Positions 15,780 to 21,287 of a DNA stretch of 25,166 nucleotides are shown one piece after another. Location: positions 1-25,166 of the IMG/VR virus record IMGVR_UViG_3300043469_000230; one strand, written 5' to 3'. The notes beneath the pieces were generated by a model. It saw only the letters and a list, made by a program, of their open reading frames with translations, made no database searches and was not told the DNA's origin. The translations under genes were made by a program, and so were the position numbers. The DNA comes from a virus. The stretch's first letter is position 1. Each line of letters begins with the position of its first letter.

Positions 15780-16292
15780 CTAAAGACCCTGCTTCAAAGA
15801 TCCCCAAGTTGGGGACCCCTTTGCACCAATGATAACGATTCCATTTGCTGGGTCTGCAAAGACATTGATTGCTACTGCTGGGCTTCCCCCTGTAGGAGCG
15901 GTATCGTCTAACCCACCATTTTGACCAACGTACAAGGTTGCCCCCTCAGCGAATCCAGAGGTGTTTACGCCAGAAAGAATTCCAGCAATAACAACAATGC
16001 CAACAGCGTTGTTGAGTGTTGATGCCTTGACCAGTCCCAAAATAGGATTTGAATCTGATGGTGTGTAGATGTCAACTTCAATGTTTGTTCCATCGTGACC
16101 AACTACAAAGACTGGAGTTCCTGCTGTCAGTGTTGATCCGCTTTTATTTACAAATGGAATTTCAACGTAAGATGCAGATGGCAGAACAATATCCAGCCTA
16201 TCCACAAGAGTCTTAATGTCTCCGTGTACGTTTACTGGGTCTGACTCCAATGGATATGGGAGTTCTAGATTTAATGATTCGCCTGATGCCAT
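15780..16292 (-). CDS. Putative virion decoration or fibre protein
   Basis: A 170-residue beta-rich, Cys-free protein. The central part 'YVEIPFVNKSGSTLTAGTPVFVVGHDGTNIEVDIYTPSDSNPILGLVKASTLNNAVGIVVIAGILSGVNTSGFAEGATLYVGQNGGL' is the type of sequence found in small capsid-decoration and fibre-associated domains of phages ('GTPV...A...ILGL....I..G..G.V...G....V.T......G..LYV...G.L'). The start at 16292 is 7 nt behind a TGATATAAT box with no ribosome site. It is the first gene of the second fibre block, next to the divergent lysin promoter. Structural role is likely; exact location on the virion is unknown. Confidence 0.72.
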   Translation of the reverse strand: MASGESLNLELPYPLESDPVNVHGDIKTLVDRLDIVLPSASYVEIPFVNKSGSTLTAGTPVFVVGHDGTNIEVDIYTPSDSNPILGLVKASTLNNAVGIVVIAGILSGVNTSGFAEGATLYVGQNGGLDDTAPTGGSPAVAINVFADPANGIVIIGAKGSPTWGSLKQGL

Positions 16293-16299
16293 AAGGTTA

Positions 16300-16308
16300 A
16301 TTATATCA
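16300..16308 (-). promoter_or_regulatory. Extended -10 promoter, leaderless configuration
   Basis: TGATATAAT on the minus strand, 7 nt before the ATG at 16292, without -35 or ribosome site. It is back-to-back with the plus-strand lysin promoter at 16340-16348. Confidence 0.65.
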
Positions 16309-16339
16309 CGATTGTTATATTGGTTTATGCATCAAATTG

Positions 16340-16348
16340 TGCTATAAT
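16340..16348 (+). promoter_or_regulatory. Extended -10 promoter of the lysin operon
   Basis: TGCTATAAT on the plus strand. A partial -35 (TTGGTT) lies 16-17 nt upstream. The predicted transcription start is about 16355, two bases before a hairpin. It is the same late-promoter type as on the minus strand, so the lysin should be expressed together with virion genes. Confidence 0.65.
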
Positions 16349-16356
16349 TTTAGGAT

Positions 16357-16383
16357 AACTTCCCCTCAAAAGGAAGTTTTTCC
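16357..16383 (+). promoter_or_regulatory. Hairpin with U-run at the start of the lysin transcript
   Basis: AACTTCC (16357-16363) pairs with GGAAGTT (16372-16378) around an 8-nt loop and is followed by TTT. It begins within a few bases of the predicted transcription start. It could be an early terminator that must be overcome, a 5' stabilising hairpin or an RNA site for antitermination. The sequence alone cannot separate these. Confidence 0.5.
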
Positions 16384-16399
16384 GTTAAGGAGGAATATG

Positions 16400-16468
16400 A
16401 TGAAACAGAGTAACAACAAAGTGACAATCGTGACAATCCAAGACAGTTTATTTTTGCTATCACTGTAA
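16400..16468 (+). CDS. Possible 22-residue leader peptide
   Basis: A short frame starting MKQSNNKVTIVTIQ and ending in a hydrophobic 'LFLLSL'. It has a strong AAGGAGG (16387-16393) ribosome site: 6 nt to the ATG at 16400, 3 nt to another in-frame ATG at 16397. It stands between the 5' hairpin and the lysin gene, 61 nt before the lysin start. It might be a leader peptide tuning lysin expression or a minimal lysis helper. The strong ribosome site is the only real support. Confidence 0.4.
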   Translation: MKQSNNKVTIVTIQDSLFLLSL

Positions 16469-16529
16469 AGATAATGTCGCCAGGAGCCTGTGACAGAGGC
16501 TAGTAACTACATAAAAATAAGGAGGTAGC

Positions 16530-17087
16530 ATGTCTAAAAAATTTGCTGCAATAGGTTTTACAACCTTACTAATTACTGGTTATGTTTCGCCAGCAGAGGC
16601 TATCCCTCTGGAAAGAACTAGCAATGTTCTACAGGTTAATTCTCCAGCCCCACTACTTGAGAACATGATTGAAAGTGAGAAAATCTCAATCCAGAATATT
16701 CAACGACTTGCAAATGAAAAAAGAATGGGTGAAGCCCTAACTTCTTTAAACAAGCATGTTGGTAAAACCTGGTATGTGTTTTCTGGAAGTACCCCATCTG
16801 GATGGGACTGTTCAGGTCTAACAATGTGGTTCTATGAACAACTTGGCATTGAACTGGAACACCGTGCATCCAAGCAGGAATATGCTGGGGTAAAGACAAA
16901 AAATCCAAAACCTGGAGACCTAGTTGTATTCAAGTACAATGGAAGTAAGTCTGCCTACCACGTAGGAATCTACGTTGGTGATGGAGAGATGATTCATGCA
17001 CCTAGAAAAGGTGAGGTTACCAGAGTTGAGTCTGTAAAGCAATTCGGCGGAGACTACTCAAAAATAGTCTATGTCAGTTTTATGTAA
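16530..17087 (+). CDS. Secreted NlpC/P60 endopeptidase, probable endolysin
   Basis: A 185-residue peptidoglycan hydrolase that should cut the stem peptide (D-Glu/diaminopimelate bond or a cross-link) at the end of infection. Residues 1-24 form a signal peptide: 'MSKK', a hydrophobic core 'FAAIGFTTLLITGYV', and a cleavage-like 'SPAEA'. Residues 40-70 are a helical linker. Residues 72-185 are an NlpC/P60 domain with Cys94 in 'GWDCSGLT', His144 in 'SAYHVGIYVGDG' and His156 in 'MIHAPRKGE', i.e. a full catalytic triad. The start has AAGGAGGT at ideal spacing. The signal peptide suggests export by the host Sec system rather than release by a holin. It is on the opposite strand from all surrounding virion genes, ending in a bidirectional terminator. 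A cell-wall-cutting virion role is less likely because of the signal peptide. Confidence 0.88.
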   Translation: MSKKFAAIGFTTLLITGYVSPAEAIPLERTSNVLQVNSPAPLLENMIESEKISIQNIQRLANEKRMGEALTSLNKHVGKTWYVFSGSTPSGWDCSGLTMWFYEQLGIELEHRASKQEYAGVKTKNPKPGDLVVFKYNGSKSAYHVGIYVGDGEMIHAPRKGEVTRVESVKQFGGDYSKIVYVSFM

Positions 17088-17100
17088 ACTGCTCAAAATA

Positions 17101-17134
17101 AAGAAACCCAGGAGAAATCCTGGGTTTTCTTTTT
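17101..17134 (+). terminator. Bidirectional terminator between lysin and fibre gene
   Basis: AAACCCAGGA (17104-17113) and TCCTGGGTTT (17118-17127) form a perfect 10-bp stem with a GAAA tetraloop, followed by TCTTTTT. On the other strand the stem is followed by CTTTATTTT. It serves the lysin gene and the convergent minus-strand gene whose stop codon is at 17133. Confidence 0.93.
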
Positions 17135-18179
17135 ATGTGCCATCGTAAGCAAAACATCTCCAGTAATAAAACTGTGGTGCATAAATTTGAATTCCATTAC
17201 TTCCACAGTTTCCAGCATTTACGTATACCGTAGTTCCGATCATTGGACCTGTTCCCTCAATAACTCCCTGAGAAGATATCACCTCACCACTCATTGGCAA
17301 TGGATAGTTGCTGCCACTGGATGCAAATCTATAAGTTACTGTTGGTGCACTTGTGGTGGTAGCCGTGTCGCTTGCGGTAACACCATTTGATGATACTGTG
17401 ACTGTTGCGGTTTGACCAGCACTCAAACCAGTTATTGTAAATGGCTGAATGACCTCGCTGTATCCAGGAACAACGAAACTTGTGGGACTTACAGATCCAG
17501 CAGTTGTAGATATGCTAACGCTAAAAGATCCTCCAGTGCTAAAGTTGTCTCCTGTTACTATACCACTCAATTGAGTTGATGATGATGGTGTGTTAAAGTT
17601 TACGGCAAGTGATATGTTTGGTCCTGAACCACTAGACGCAACTGTTCCAGCATAAGTGCTAGAATAAATAGTTCCAGAAGCATTATAGGCTACAATTCTA
17701 AAACTGTATACCTGACCAGAAATTGTTGGGGTTCCAGTAATTTGACCAGTGCTGCTATTGATTGTTACCCCTTGTACCCAGTATGCATTTGTACTTGCGC
17801 CATTTCCAGAGTTAACGTATTCCCAGGTATATCCTGCACCATTAGTTGCAGAAACTGAATCTGAGTATGCCGTTCCGAATTGGAAAGAGTTTGAAATTGC
17901 TGAGTCAATCCACGTCGGTGGGCTTACAGGTGGGGTATATGAATATGTAGTATATGTAATTGTAGATGTTCTATCAAGGTCTGATCCTGCTGATACTGAT
18001 TGACTGGCTACGTATCCATTGTTTTCAGAAGTTGCGCCAGAAGATGTTGATCCTGTACTGCTTCCAAGAACTAGTCCAACGTTTGAAAGTGCTGCTGATG
18101 CAGCAGATGTCGATAGTCCAATAATATTTGGAACTATAACTCTTGAGCCACCACTTAGGAATCCAATACCACCTAGCAT
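17133..18179 (-). CDS. Virion surface protein with PASTA-like and Ig-like domains
   Basis: A 348-residue Ser/Thr/Gly-rich protein. Residues ~10-75 ('SRVIVPNIIGLSTSAASAALSNVGLVLGSSTGSTSS...YVASQSVSAGSDLDRTSTITYT') match the PASTA pattern ('VPn..G.s...A...L...GL......V.SQ.p.aG..v'), a domain that binds uncrosslinked peptidoglycan or beta-lactams in host proteins. Residues ~90-180 ('WIDSAISNSFQFGTAYSDSVSATNGAGYTWEYVNSG...GVTINSSTGQITGTPTISGQVYSFRIVAYNASG') fit a putative-Ig (He_PIG) domain. The C-terminal 'YAPQFYYWRCFAYDGT' contains one of only two cysteines. It is last in the first fibre block. It probably binds the host cell wall during adsorption (inference from PASTA). The start at 18179 has a modest TAGGT site. 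Confidence 0.75.
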   Translation of the reverse strand: MLGGIGFLSGGSRVIVPNIIGLSTSAASAALSNVGLVLGSSTGSTSSGATSENNGYVASQSVSAGSDLDRTSTITYTTYSYTPPVSPPTWIDSAISNSFQFGTAYSDSVSATNGAGYTWEYVNSGNGASTNAYWVQGVTINSSTGQITGTPTISGQVYSFRIVAYNASGTIYSSTYAGTVASSGSGPNISLAVNFNTPSSSTQLSGIVTGDNFSTGGSFSVSISTTAGSVSPTSFVVPGYSEVIQPFTITGLSAGQTATVTVSSNGVTASDTATTTSAPTVTYRFASSGSNYPLPMSGEVISSQGVIEGTGPMIGTTVYVNAGNCGSNGIQIYAPQFYYWRCFAYDGT

Positions 18180-18188
18180 TATTACCTA

Positions 18189-18845
18189 CTATGACTTTAG
18201 ATCGCCAACAAGTAGCCAAGCGTTTGTTGCATCAATCTTGATCAATGTACCGCCAGCATATTGTCCATTTAGTTTGAGCCATGAGTTTTTGCTACTAAGG
18301 TTAACTCCAACAGCAGCAGTAAATGATACAGCACCGCTGCCTAGAGCAACTACGTCAATCCTCGTTCCAACTGGAAAAGGTACTGTAGCATTTGCAGGAA
18401 TTGTAATTGCTACTGCTGAACCTGAGTTTACAGTTAGTGTCTTGCCAGAGTCTGCTAGGGCAATTGTATAGTCAGATGTCTTTGATACAAAAGAGGTGTC
18501 TGAATAGTTTATCCACTTGCTTGTGGCTGCAGAATAAAACTGAATTTGGTTGGCAGTGTTTACCCCATTTACAGATCTTACAAAGGCTACGGTGCCATGA
18601 TCTGGGGTAGGAATCGCTGCGTCTCTAGCAGTTTCATCTGAAAAATTATTAACTCCACCCTGAGCCTTTACGACCTCTTCAAAGGTTACAGAGTAGTCTT
18701 CGAAAGCGTGTGTGCCCTTCCAAGTATAGTTTGAGTTCGTGCTAGCAATACCAACAATTGGATGCCAAGTTCCATTTCCTGGGGTAGGTGAGGACTCTTT
18801 ATAGATGTAGGCTACTCTAGAATCATTGCTCTTTGTTCCTGCCAT
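18189..18845 (-). CDS. Fibre-like protein with shared C-terminal module
   Basis: A 218-residue protein. The N-terminal part ('SRVAYIYKESSPTPGNGTWHPIVGIASTNSNYTWKGTHAFEDYSVTFEEVVKAQGGVNNFSDETARDAAIPTPDHGTVAFVRSVNGV') looks like an attachment region. The C-terminal ~75 residues ('AVAITIPANATVPFPVGTRIDVVALGSGAVSFTAAVGV...WLLVGDL') align with the end of the repeat fibre at 11236-12852, a module often found at the tip of fibres. The ATG at 18845 overlaps the upstream stop as TAATG and has AAGGTGATT before it; six extra codons from an earlier start are possible. Confidence 0.78.
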   Translation of the reverse strand: MAGTKSNDSRVAYIYKESSPTPGNGTWHPIVGIASTNSNYTWKGTHAFEDYSVTFEEVVKAQGGVNNFSDETARDAAIPTPDHGTVAFVRSVNGVNTANQIQFYSAATSKWINYSDTSFVSKTSDYTIALADSGKTLTVNSGSAVAITIPANATVPFPVGTRIDVVALGSGAVSFTAAVGVNLSSKNSWLKLNGQYAGGTLIKIDATNAWLLVGDLKS

Positions 18846-19273
18846 TATACAATCACCTTCCAAGTAGTTCCGTCATAGACCTTTAGTGATAGGTCGTTAG
18901 TGTCTGTGCTATCTACCCACAAACTTCCAAGAACTGGATTTGATGGGGCAGAGGTTTGATAGGCTGCTACCAAACCTGGCTGTGCACCAAGAGACTGTGT
19001 AGAGTCTACCCAAATATATCCGTCCGCTACATTGCTGGTTGGCATAGTATCTGAGTATTCGCTACCATAACCAGCATCCTGAATGTCTGCAATGTCTTCA
19101 CGAATGTCTGAGATATATTTTGCAATAGATTCGTCGTTAAGGTCCGTAGGGTCAGTGTTGTCCTTGTCATACGAGGTACCGTAGTGGTATAGTCGTAGGG
19201 CAGCCTGAATGTCTGCGTTATCCGCCAAAGACGGAATCGATGTTGGTATTAGATTTCCAATATTTTCAGCCAT
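18845..19273 (-). CDS. Small tail protein, fibre-associated
   Basis: A 142-residue acidic protein: N-terminal 'NIPTSIPSLADNADIQAALRLYHYG'-like helix region, then 'ISDIREDIADIQD' (short coiled coil), then two 'W-V-D-S-T' units ('GYIWVDSTQSL', 'GSLWVDSTDTNDLSLKVYDGTTWKVI'). These end-of-chain units with 'L.VYDGTTW' are common in phage fibre and collar proteins. Start at 19273 has GGTGAT 5 nt before it and a TGGTATAAT 17 nt upstream. Its TAA is used by the next gene in a TAATG overlap. Function beyond virion structure is unknown. Confidence 0.78.
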   Translation of the reverse strand: MAENIGNLIPTSIPSLADNADIQAALRLYHYGTSYDKDNTDPTDLNDESIAKYISDIREDIADIQDAGYGSEYSDTMPTSNVADGYIWVDSTQSLGAQPGLVAAYQTSAPSNPVLGSLWVDSTDTNDLSLKVYDGTTWKVIV

Positions 19274-19290
19274 AATTAATCACCAAATAG

Positions 19291-19299
19291 ATTATACCA
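19291..19299 (-). promoter_or_regulatory. Extended -10 promoter
   Basis: TGGTATAAT on the minus strand, 17 nt before the ATG at 19273, overlapping the stop codon of the preceding gene. No -35 is visible. The short leader contains a GGTGAT ribosome site. Confidence 0.6.
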
Positions 19300-19852
19300 C
19301 AGTAATCAGAAGATGTACTGTCCTTGATCCAGACAAGTCGTTCCAATCGGTACCGTCGAACTCGCTAGCATGTACAGTAATTGGAAGTTTTCCTGCAGAT
19401 GGATTTGACACAGAAATTGCAGAAGCAATTGGTGCAGAACCAATGATGCTGTGCTGAACGTTGAAATTACCTGCTGTCATCCCTGTGCTATCTTCAGTAA
19501 TACTGGTAAGTGCGATATCAGAAATCATTCCGTCTCCGTTTGTAAATGTTACGGACTTATTTACGCTATAGGTATTTGGAATAATTGATAGCACTTCAAT
19601 CCATGTTAGTGTTCCACCGTCTCCTGCTATATACTGGTACATCTTTTTGTTTTGAGTGTTGATGTACATGTCAAATGATTGAACGGTAATTCCAGAAATA
19701 ATATTTCCGCTTGTAATAGAGTTAGGTTCAGACGAACCTACGACAAAGATTGAACCTCTATCGCCGTCGCCACCTAGATCAACTTGAACAGCAACCTGAG
19801 ATGGTCCACCAAGGACTACAAGTTCTTCTGAATCTAGTACGATATCAACCAT
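19292..19852 (-). CDS. Minor tail protein of the 'LGGP...GDRGS' type
   Basis: A 186-residue protein that opens 'DSEELVVLGGPSQVAVQVDLGGDGDRGSIFVVGS'. I know this opening from tail-associated proteins of actinobacteriophages, often followed by collagen-like or fibre sequence; it is one reason to suspect an actinobacterial host. The next part ('SFDMYINTQNKKMYQYIAGDGGTLTWIEVLSI') and the C-terminal beta part ('FNVQHSIIGSAPIASAISVSNPSAGKLPITVHASEFDGTDWNDLSGSRTVHLLITV') are fibre-like. The start at 19852 follows the preceding stop by 1 nt (TAATATG), so it is translationally coupled to the RGDT-type protein before it. Confidence 0.78.
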   Translation of the reverse strand: MVDIVLDSEELVVLGGPSQVAVQVDLGGDGDRGSIFVVGSSEPNSITSGNIISGITVQSFDMYINTQNKKMYQYIAGDGGTLTWIEVLSIIPNTYSVNKSVTFTNGDGMISDIALTSITEDSTGMTAGNFNVQHSIIGSAPIASAISVSNPSAGKLPITVHASEFDGTDWNDLSGSRTVHLLITVV

Positions 19853-19853
19853 A

Positions 19854-20234
19854 TTATGGAGCCACCGATCCAGATACGTGATCTGTTACAGAAATGTTTC
19901 CTGTCAGTAGTGTGTGAACTTGGTTGTATGATCCAGGTACAGTCTTAGACACTTCAACGTCATACACGTATGTGGTTCCTGCAAGGAGTGCAAGACCTGC
20001 AGAGGAAGTTGGTGGAATTACGCATTGAACGTATGAATAGTCTTCAGAAATAAGGGCTGTTCCTTCAATTCTTGAAGCATAGCCTGCGTTACCTCTTTGT
20101 GTCTGAATGCGAAAAGTTGCGGTACTGTATCCAGAAAGTGAGAATGTGTTACCATTCGCATCCTTCGGATAAATACGAAATTCTAGGGTATCTCCCCTAT
20201 AGTAGTTAATGTTGTATGAGCCTGGAAATGCCAT
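19854..20234 (-). CDS. RGDT-type tail adaptor protein, copy 2
   Basis: A 126-residue beta-rich protein, paralogous to those at 15400-15756 and 20355-20726. Pattern: 'YNINYYRGDTLEFRIYPKDANGNTFSLSGYSTATFRIQTQRG...' then '...TYVYDVEVSKTVPGSYNQVHTLLTGNISVT'. The first half ('YRGDT..F.I...D..G....LSGY.....I') is a widely occurring phage pattern. It has GGAGGAAC before the ATG at 20234 and a TATAAT 16 nt upstream. It is followed directly by the 'LGGP' tail protein. Probably connects fibres to the tail (inference). Confidence 0.8.
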   Translation of the reverse strand: MAFPGSYNINYYRGDTLEFRIYPKDANGNTFSLSGYSTATFRIQTQRGNAGYASRIEGTALISEDYSYVQCVIPPTSSAGLALLAGTTYVYDVEVSKTVPGSYNQVHTLLTGNISVTDHVSGSVAP

Positions 20235-20250
20235 TGTTCCTCCAAAGATT

Positions 20251-20256
20251 ATTATA
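20251..20256 (-). promoter_or_regulatory. -10 box before adaptor copy 2
   Basis: TATAAT on the minus strand, preceded by GTG, 16 nt before the ATG at 20234. The leader contains GGAGGAAC. It is a weaker match to the TGn extension than its neighbours. Confidence 0.5.
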
Positions 20257-20271
20257 CACTAAAAAACCTAT

Positions 20272-20355
20272 TTATTTTGTTTTATAAATTTTATTAGCGA
20301 TTTTGATAACTGGTGGAATTGCTAGTGGAACTGTTGAAATCTTGATAACAGCCAT
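20272..20355 (-). CDS. 27-residue basic peptide gene after adaptor copy 3
   Basis: MAVIKISTVPLAIPPVIKIA followed by NKIYKTK. The peptide is hydrophobic and basic with three prolines. The ATG shares its A with the TAA of the upstream gene (TAATG), the coupling used throughout this cluster, and the frame stops before the next promoter. The 55-residue gene at 15233-15400 occupies the same place behind adaptor copy 1, and both small proteins begin with a short Val-Ile-Lys/Thr-Ile strand. Unknown function. Confidence 0.5.
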   Translation of the reverse strand: MAVIKISTVPLAIPPVIKIANKIYKTK

Positions 20356-20726
20356 TATAGACCACCGCTGACATCAGCAGCAACCACAACTGTTCCAATT
20401 ACTGGTGTCCAAATTTCATTGTTGATTGTAATCTCAATATCAAATGCTAGTTCAGCAATTACGCTACCCCAGCCAACACCCCAGTTTTCAGTAATGTCGG
20501 ATGGTGCGATTACTTCAATGTATCCAGTATGCTTAACAACATCTAGTTCATCAAGAACTTCACCCTTAGTGTCATAGGTAGATGATACAATACTCCAATC
20601 AGAGATATCGAAGGCTGTTGTTTCATCGTTTTCTAAGAAATCAATACGGAGTTTGGCTGTGTCACCACGGACAACATTCCATTTAAAACTAATTGGTTTT
20701 TGACCAAACTGATCTTGCATACTCAT
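20355..20726 (-). CDS. RGDT-type tail adaptor protein, copy 3
   Basis: A 123-residue acidic beta-rich protein. It reads 'KPISFKWNVVRGDTAKLRIDFLENDETTAFDISDWSIVSSTYDTKGEVLDEL...' and ends 'AELAFDIEITINNEIWTPVIGTVVVAADVSGG'. The 'W.VVRGDTA..R...', the central 'I.(D/E)W' and the final '(F)DI(E/Q)(I/L)...(I/V)WT...G...(I/V)' match copy 1 (15400-15756) particularly well. The ATG at 20726 is 6 nt behind a TGATATAAT box with no ribosome site: probable leaderless mRNA. It is the first gene of the fibre block behind the hairpin promoter at 20751-20816. Confidence 0.8.
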   Translation of the reverse strand: MSMQDQFGQKPISFKWNVVRGDTAKLRIDFLENDETTAFDISDWSIVSSTYDTKGEVLDELDVVKHTGYIEVIAPSDITENWGVGWGSVIAELAFDIEITINNEIWTPVIGTVVVAADVSGGL

Positions 20727-20732
20727 AACTTA

Positions 20733-20741
20733 ATTATATCA
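20733..20741 (-). promoter_or_regulatory. Extended -10 promoter, leaderless configuration
   Basis: TGATATAAT on the minus strand, 6 nt before the ATG at 20726; no -35 and no ribosome site. It lies right behind the U-rich end of the hairpin at 20751-20800, so this gene can be transcribed even when the upstream transcript stops there. Confidence 0.65.
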
Positions 20742-20750
20742 GCAAAAATA

Positions 20751-20800
20751 AAAAACTGATGCCCAAGGCGGTGGGTATGAGAGACAACCCTGGGCACCAG
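20751..20800 (-). ncRNA. Short hairpin RNA or early terminator
   Basis: On the minus strand, CTGGTGCCCA and TGGGCATCAG are near-perfect complementary ends of a 45-nt segment, with an inner GGGT/ACCC stem. The segment is followed by TTTTTTATTTTT. The TGATATAAT box at 20808-20816 places the predicted start 1-2 nt before the hairpin, so the whole transcript would be one hairpin of about 50-55 nt ending in a U-run. It may also end transcripts from the gene at 21003-21287, 200 nt upstream. Small RNA, early terminator with read-through control, or RNA antitermination site are all possible. Confidence 0.6.
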
Positions 20801-20807
20801 TATTAAA

Positions 20808-20816
20808 ATTATATCA
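20808..20816 (-). promoter_or_regulatory. Extended -10 promoter directly before the hairpin
   Basis: TGATATAAT on the minus strand. The expected transcription start (about 20801-20802) abuts the hairpin at 20756-20800. There is no -35 and no gene between promoter and hairpin. Confidence 0.62.
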
Positions 20817-20837
20817 TAAATATAATGTTTCGTAGAT

Positions 20838-20853
20838 GTTAACAAATTGTTAC
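20838..20853. repeat. GTTAnCAA-type site, copy 1
   Basis: GTTAACAAATTGTTAC, containing the perfect palindrome TAACAA-A-TTGTTA. Related 16-mers lie at 23031-23046, 23217-23232 and 23995-24010. This copy is 22 nt before a plus-strand TTGACA. It is probably a regulator-binding site. Confidence 0.5.
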
Positions 20854-20875
20854 AATAAATTTACATAAAAAAGAC

Positions 20876-20902
20876 TTGACAAAACATTTTTCTGTGTATA
20901 AT
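20876..20902 (+). promoter_or_regulatory. Rightward TTGACA/TATAAT promoter
   Basis: TTGACA (20876-20881) and TATAAT (20897-20902) separated by 15 nt, both perfect boxes but a short spacer. It points right, toward the plus-strand genes from 21354, but would first run antisense across the membrane-protein gene at 21003-21287. It resembles the right-arm promoters in its downstream AT-rich run. Confidence 0.55.
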
Positions 20903-20985
20903 ATATCTATATATATAAGATATATAAAAGATATAAGATATTTTAACTATAATATAGTTTATTTATATATAATATAATAATCGGT
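20897..20985. other. Extremely AT-rich segment between the two arms
   Basis: About 90 bases made almost only of A and T, with repeated AAGATAT-type units (near 20917-20940) and a perfect palindrome AACTATA-A-TATAGTT at 20945-20959. No gene fits. It sits where leftward late genes and rightward early genes separate. Such segments can serve as DNA-unwinding elements of replication origins or as regulator sites; neither is proven here. Confidence 0.45.
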
Positions 20986-21002
20986 TTTAAGTTTTGCGAG
21001 TT

Positions 21003-21287
21003 TTACTTTTGACGAGAAACGTATTCTATAAACATTTCTGTTAGGTGATCTATCTTAGAGTCCAGTTTTTCGTGATACTCTTCACCTTTTACGTTTTGAT
21101 TCTTTAGGTCTAGGATGTCTTTTTCAAGTCTGTTAACCTGATCTTTTAAACTAGATCCTCCATTAGGTTTTAGTTCATGCTTGATGTCATCAAAATAATG
21201 CTTGACTAGCCACTTGACACCAAGTGCTGCAGATGATATGATTGCTGAGATACCAACAAGGGTTCCGATTATTGCTTCGAAAGACAT
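21003..21287 (-). CDS. Membrane protein with coiled coil, holin-like
   Basis: A 94-residue protein with one N-terminal membrane segment (about residues 4-28, 'EAIIGTLVGISAIISSAALGVKWLV'), then 'KHYFDDIKHELKPNGGSSLKDQVNRLEKDILDLKNQ', a charged coiled coil to the end. The 'LKPNGGSSLKD...RLE' motif is frequent in small membrane proteins of actinophages that are usually placed near lysis genes and called holin or unknown. Here it is distant from the lysin (16530), so the holin role is uncertain; with a signal-peptide lysin it could act as a pinholin or anti-holin. The ATG at 21287 is 9 nt behind a TATAAT and lacks a ribosome site. Confidence 0.78.
   Translation of the reverse strand: MSFEAIIGTLVGISAIISSAALGVKWLVKHYFDDIKHELKPNGGSSLKDQVNRLEKDILDLKNQNVKGEEYHEKLDSKIDHLTEMFIEYVSRQK

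Noticed and set aside
16636-16908. 90-codon minus-strand frame inside the lysin gene
   Set aside because: Antisense shadow of a gene with a complete catalytic triad; no ribosome site and no resemblance to a protein family.
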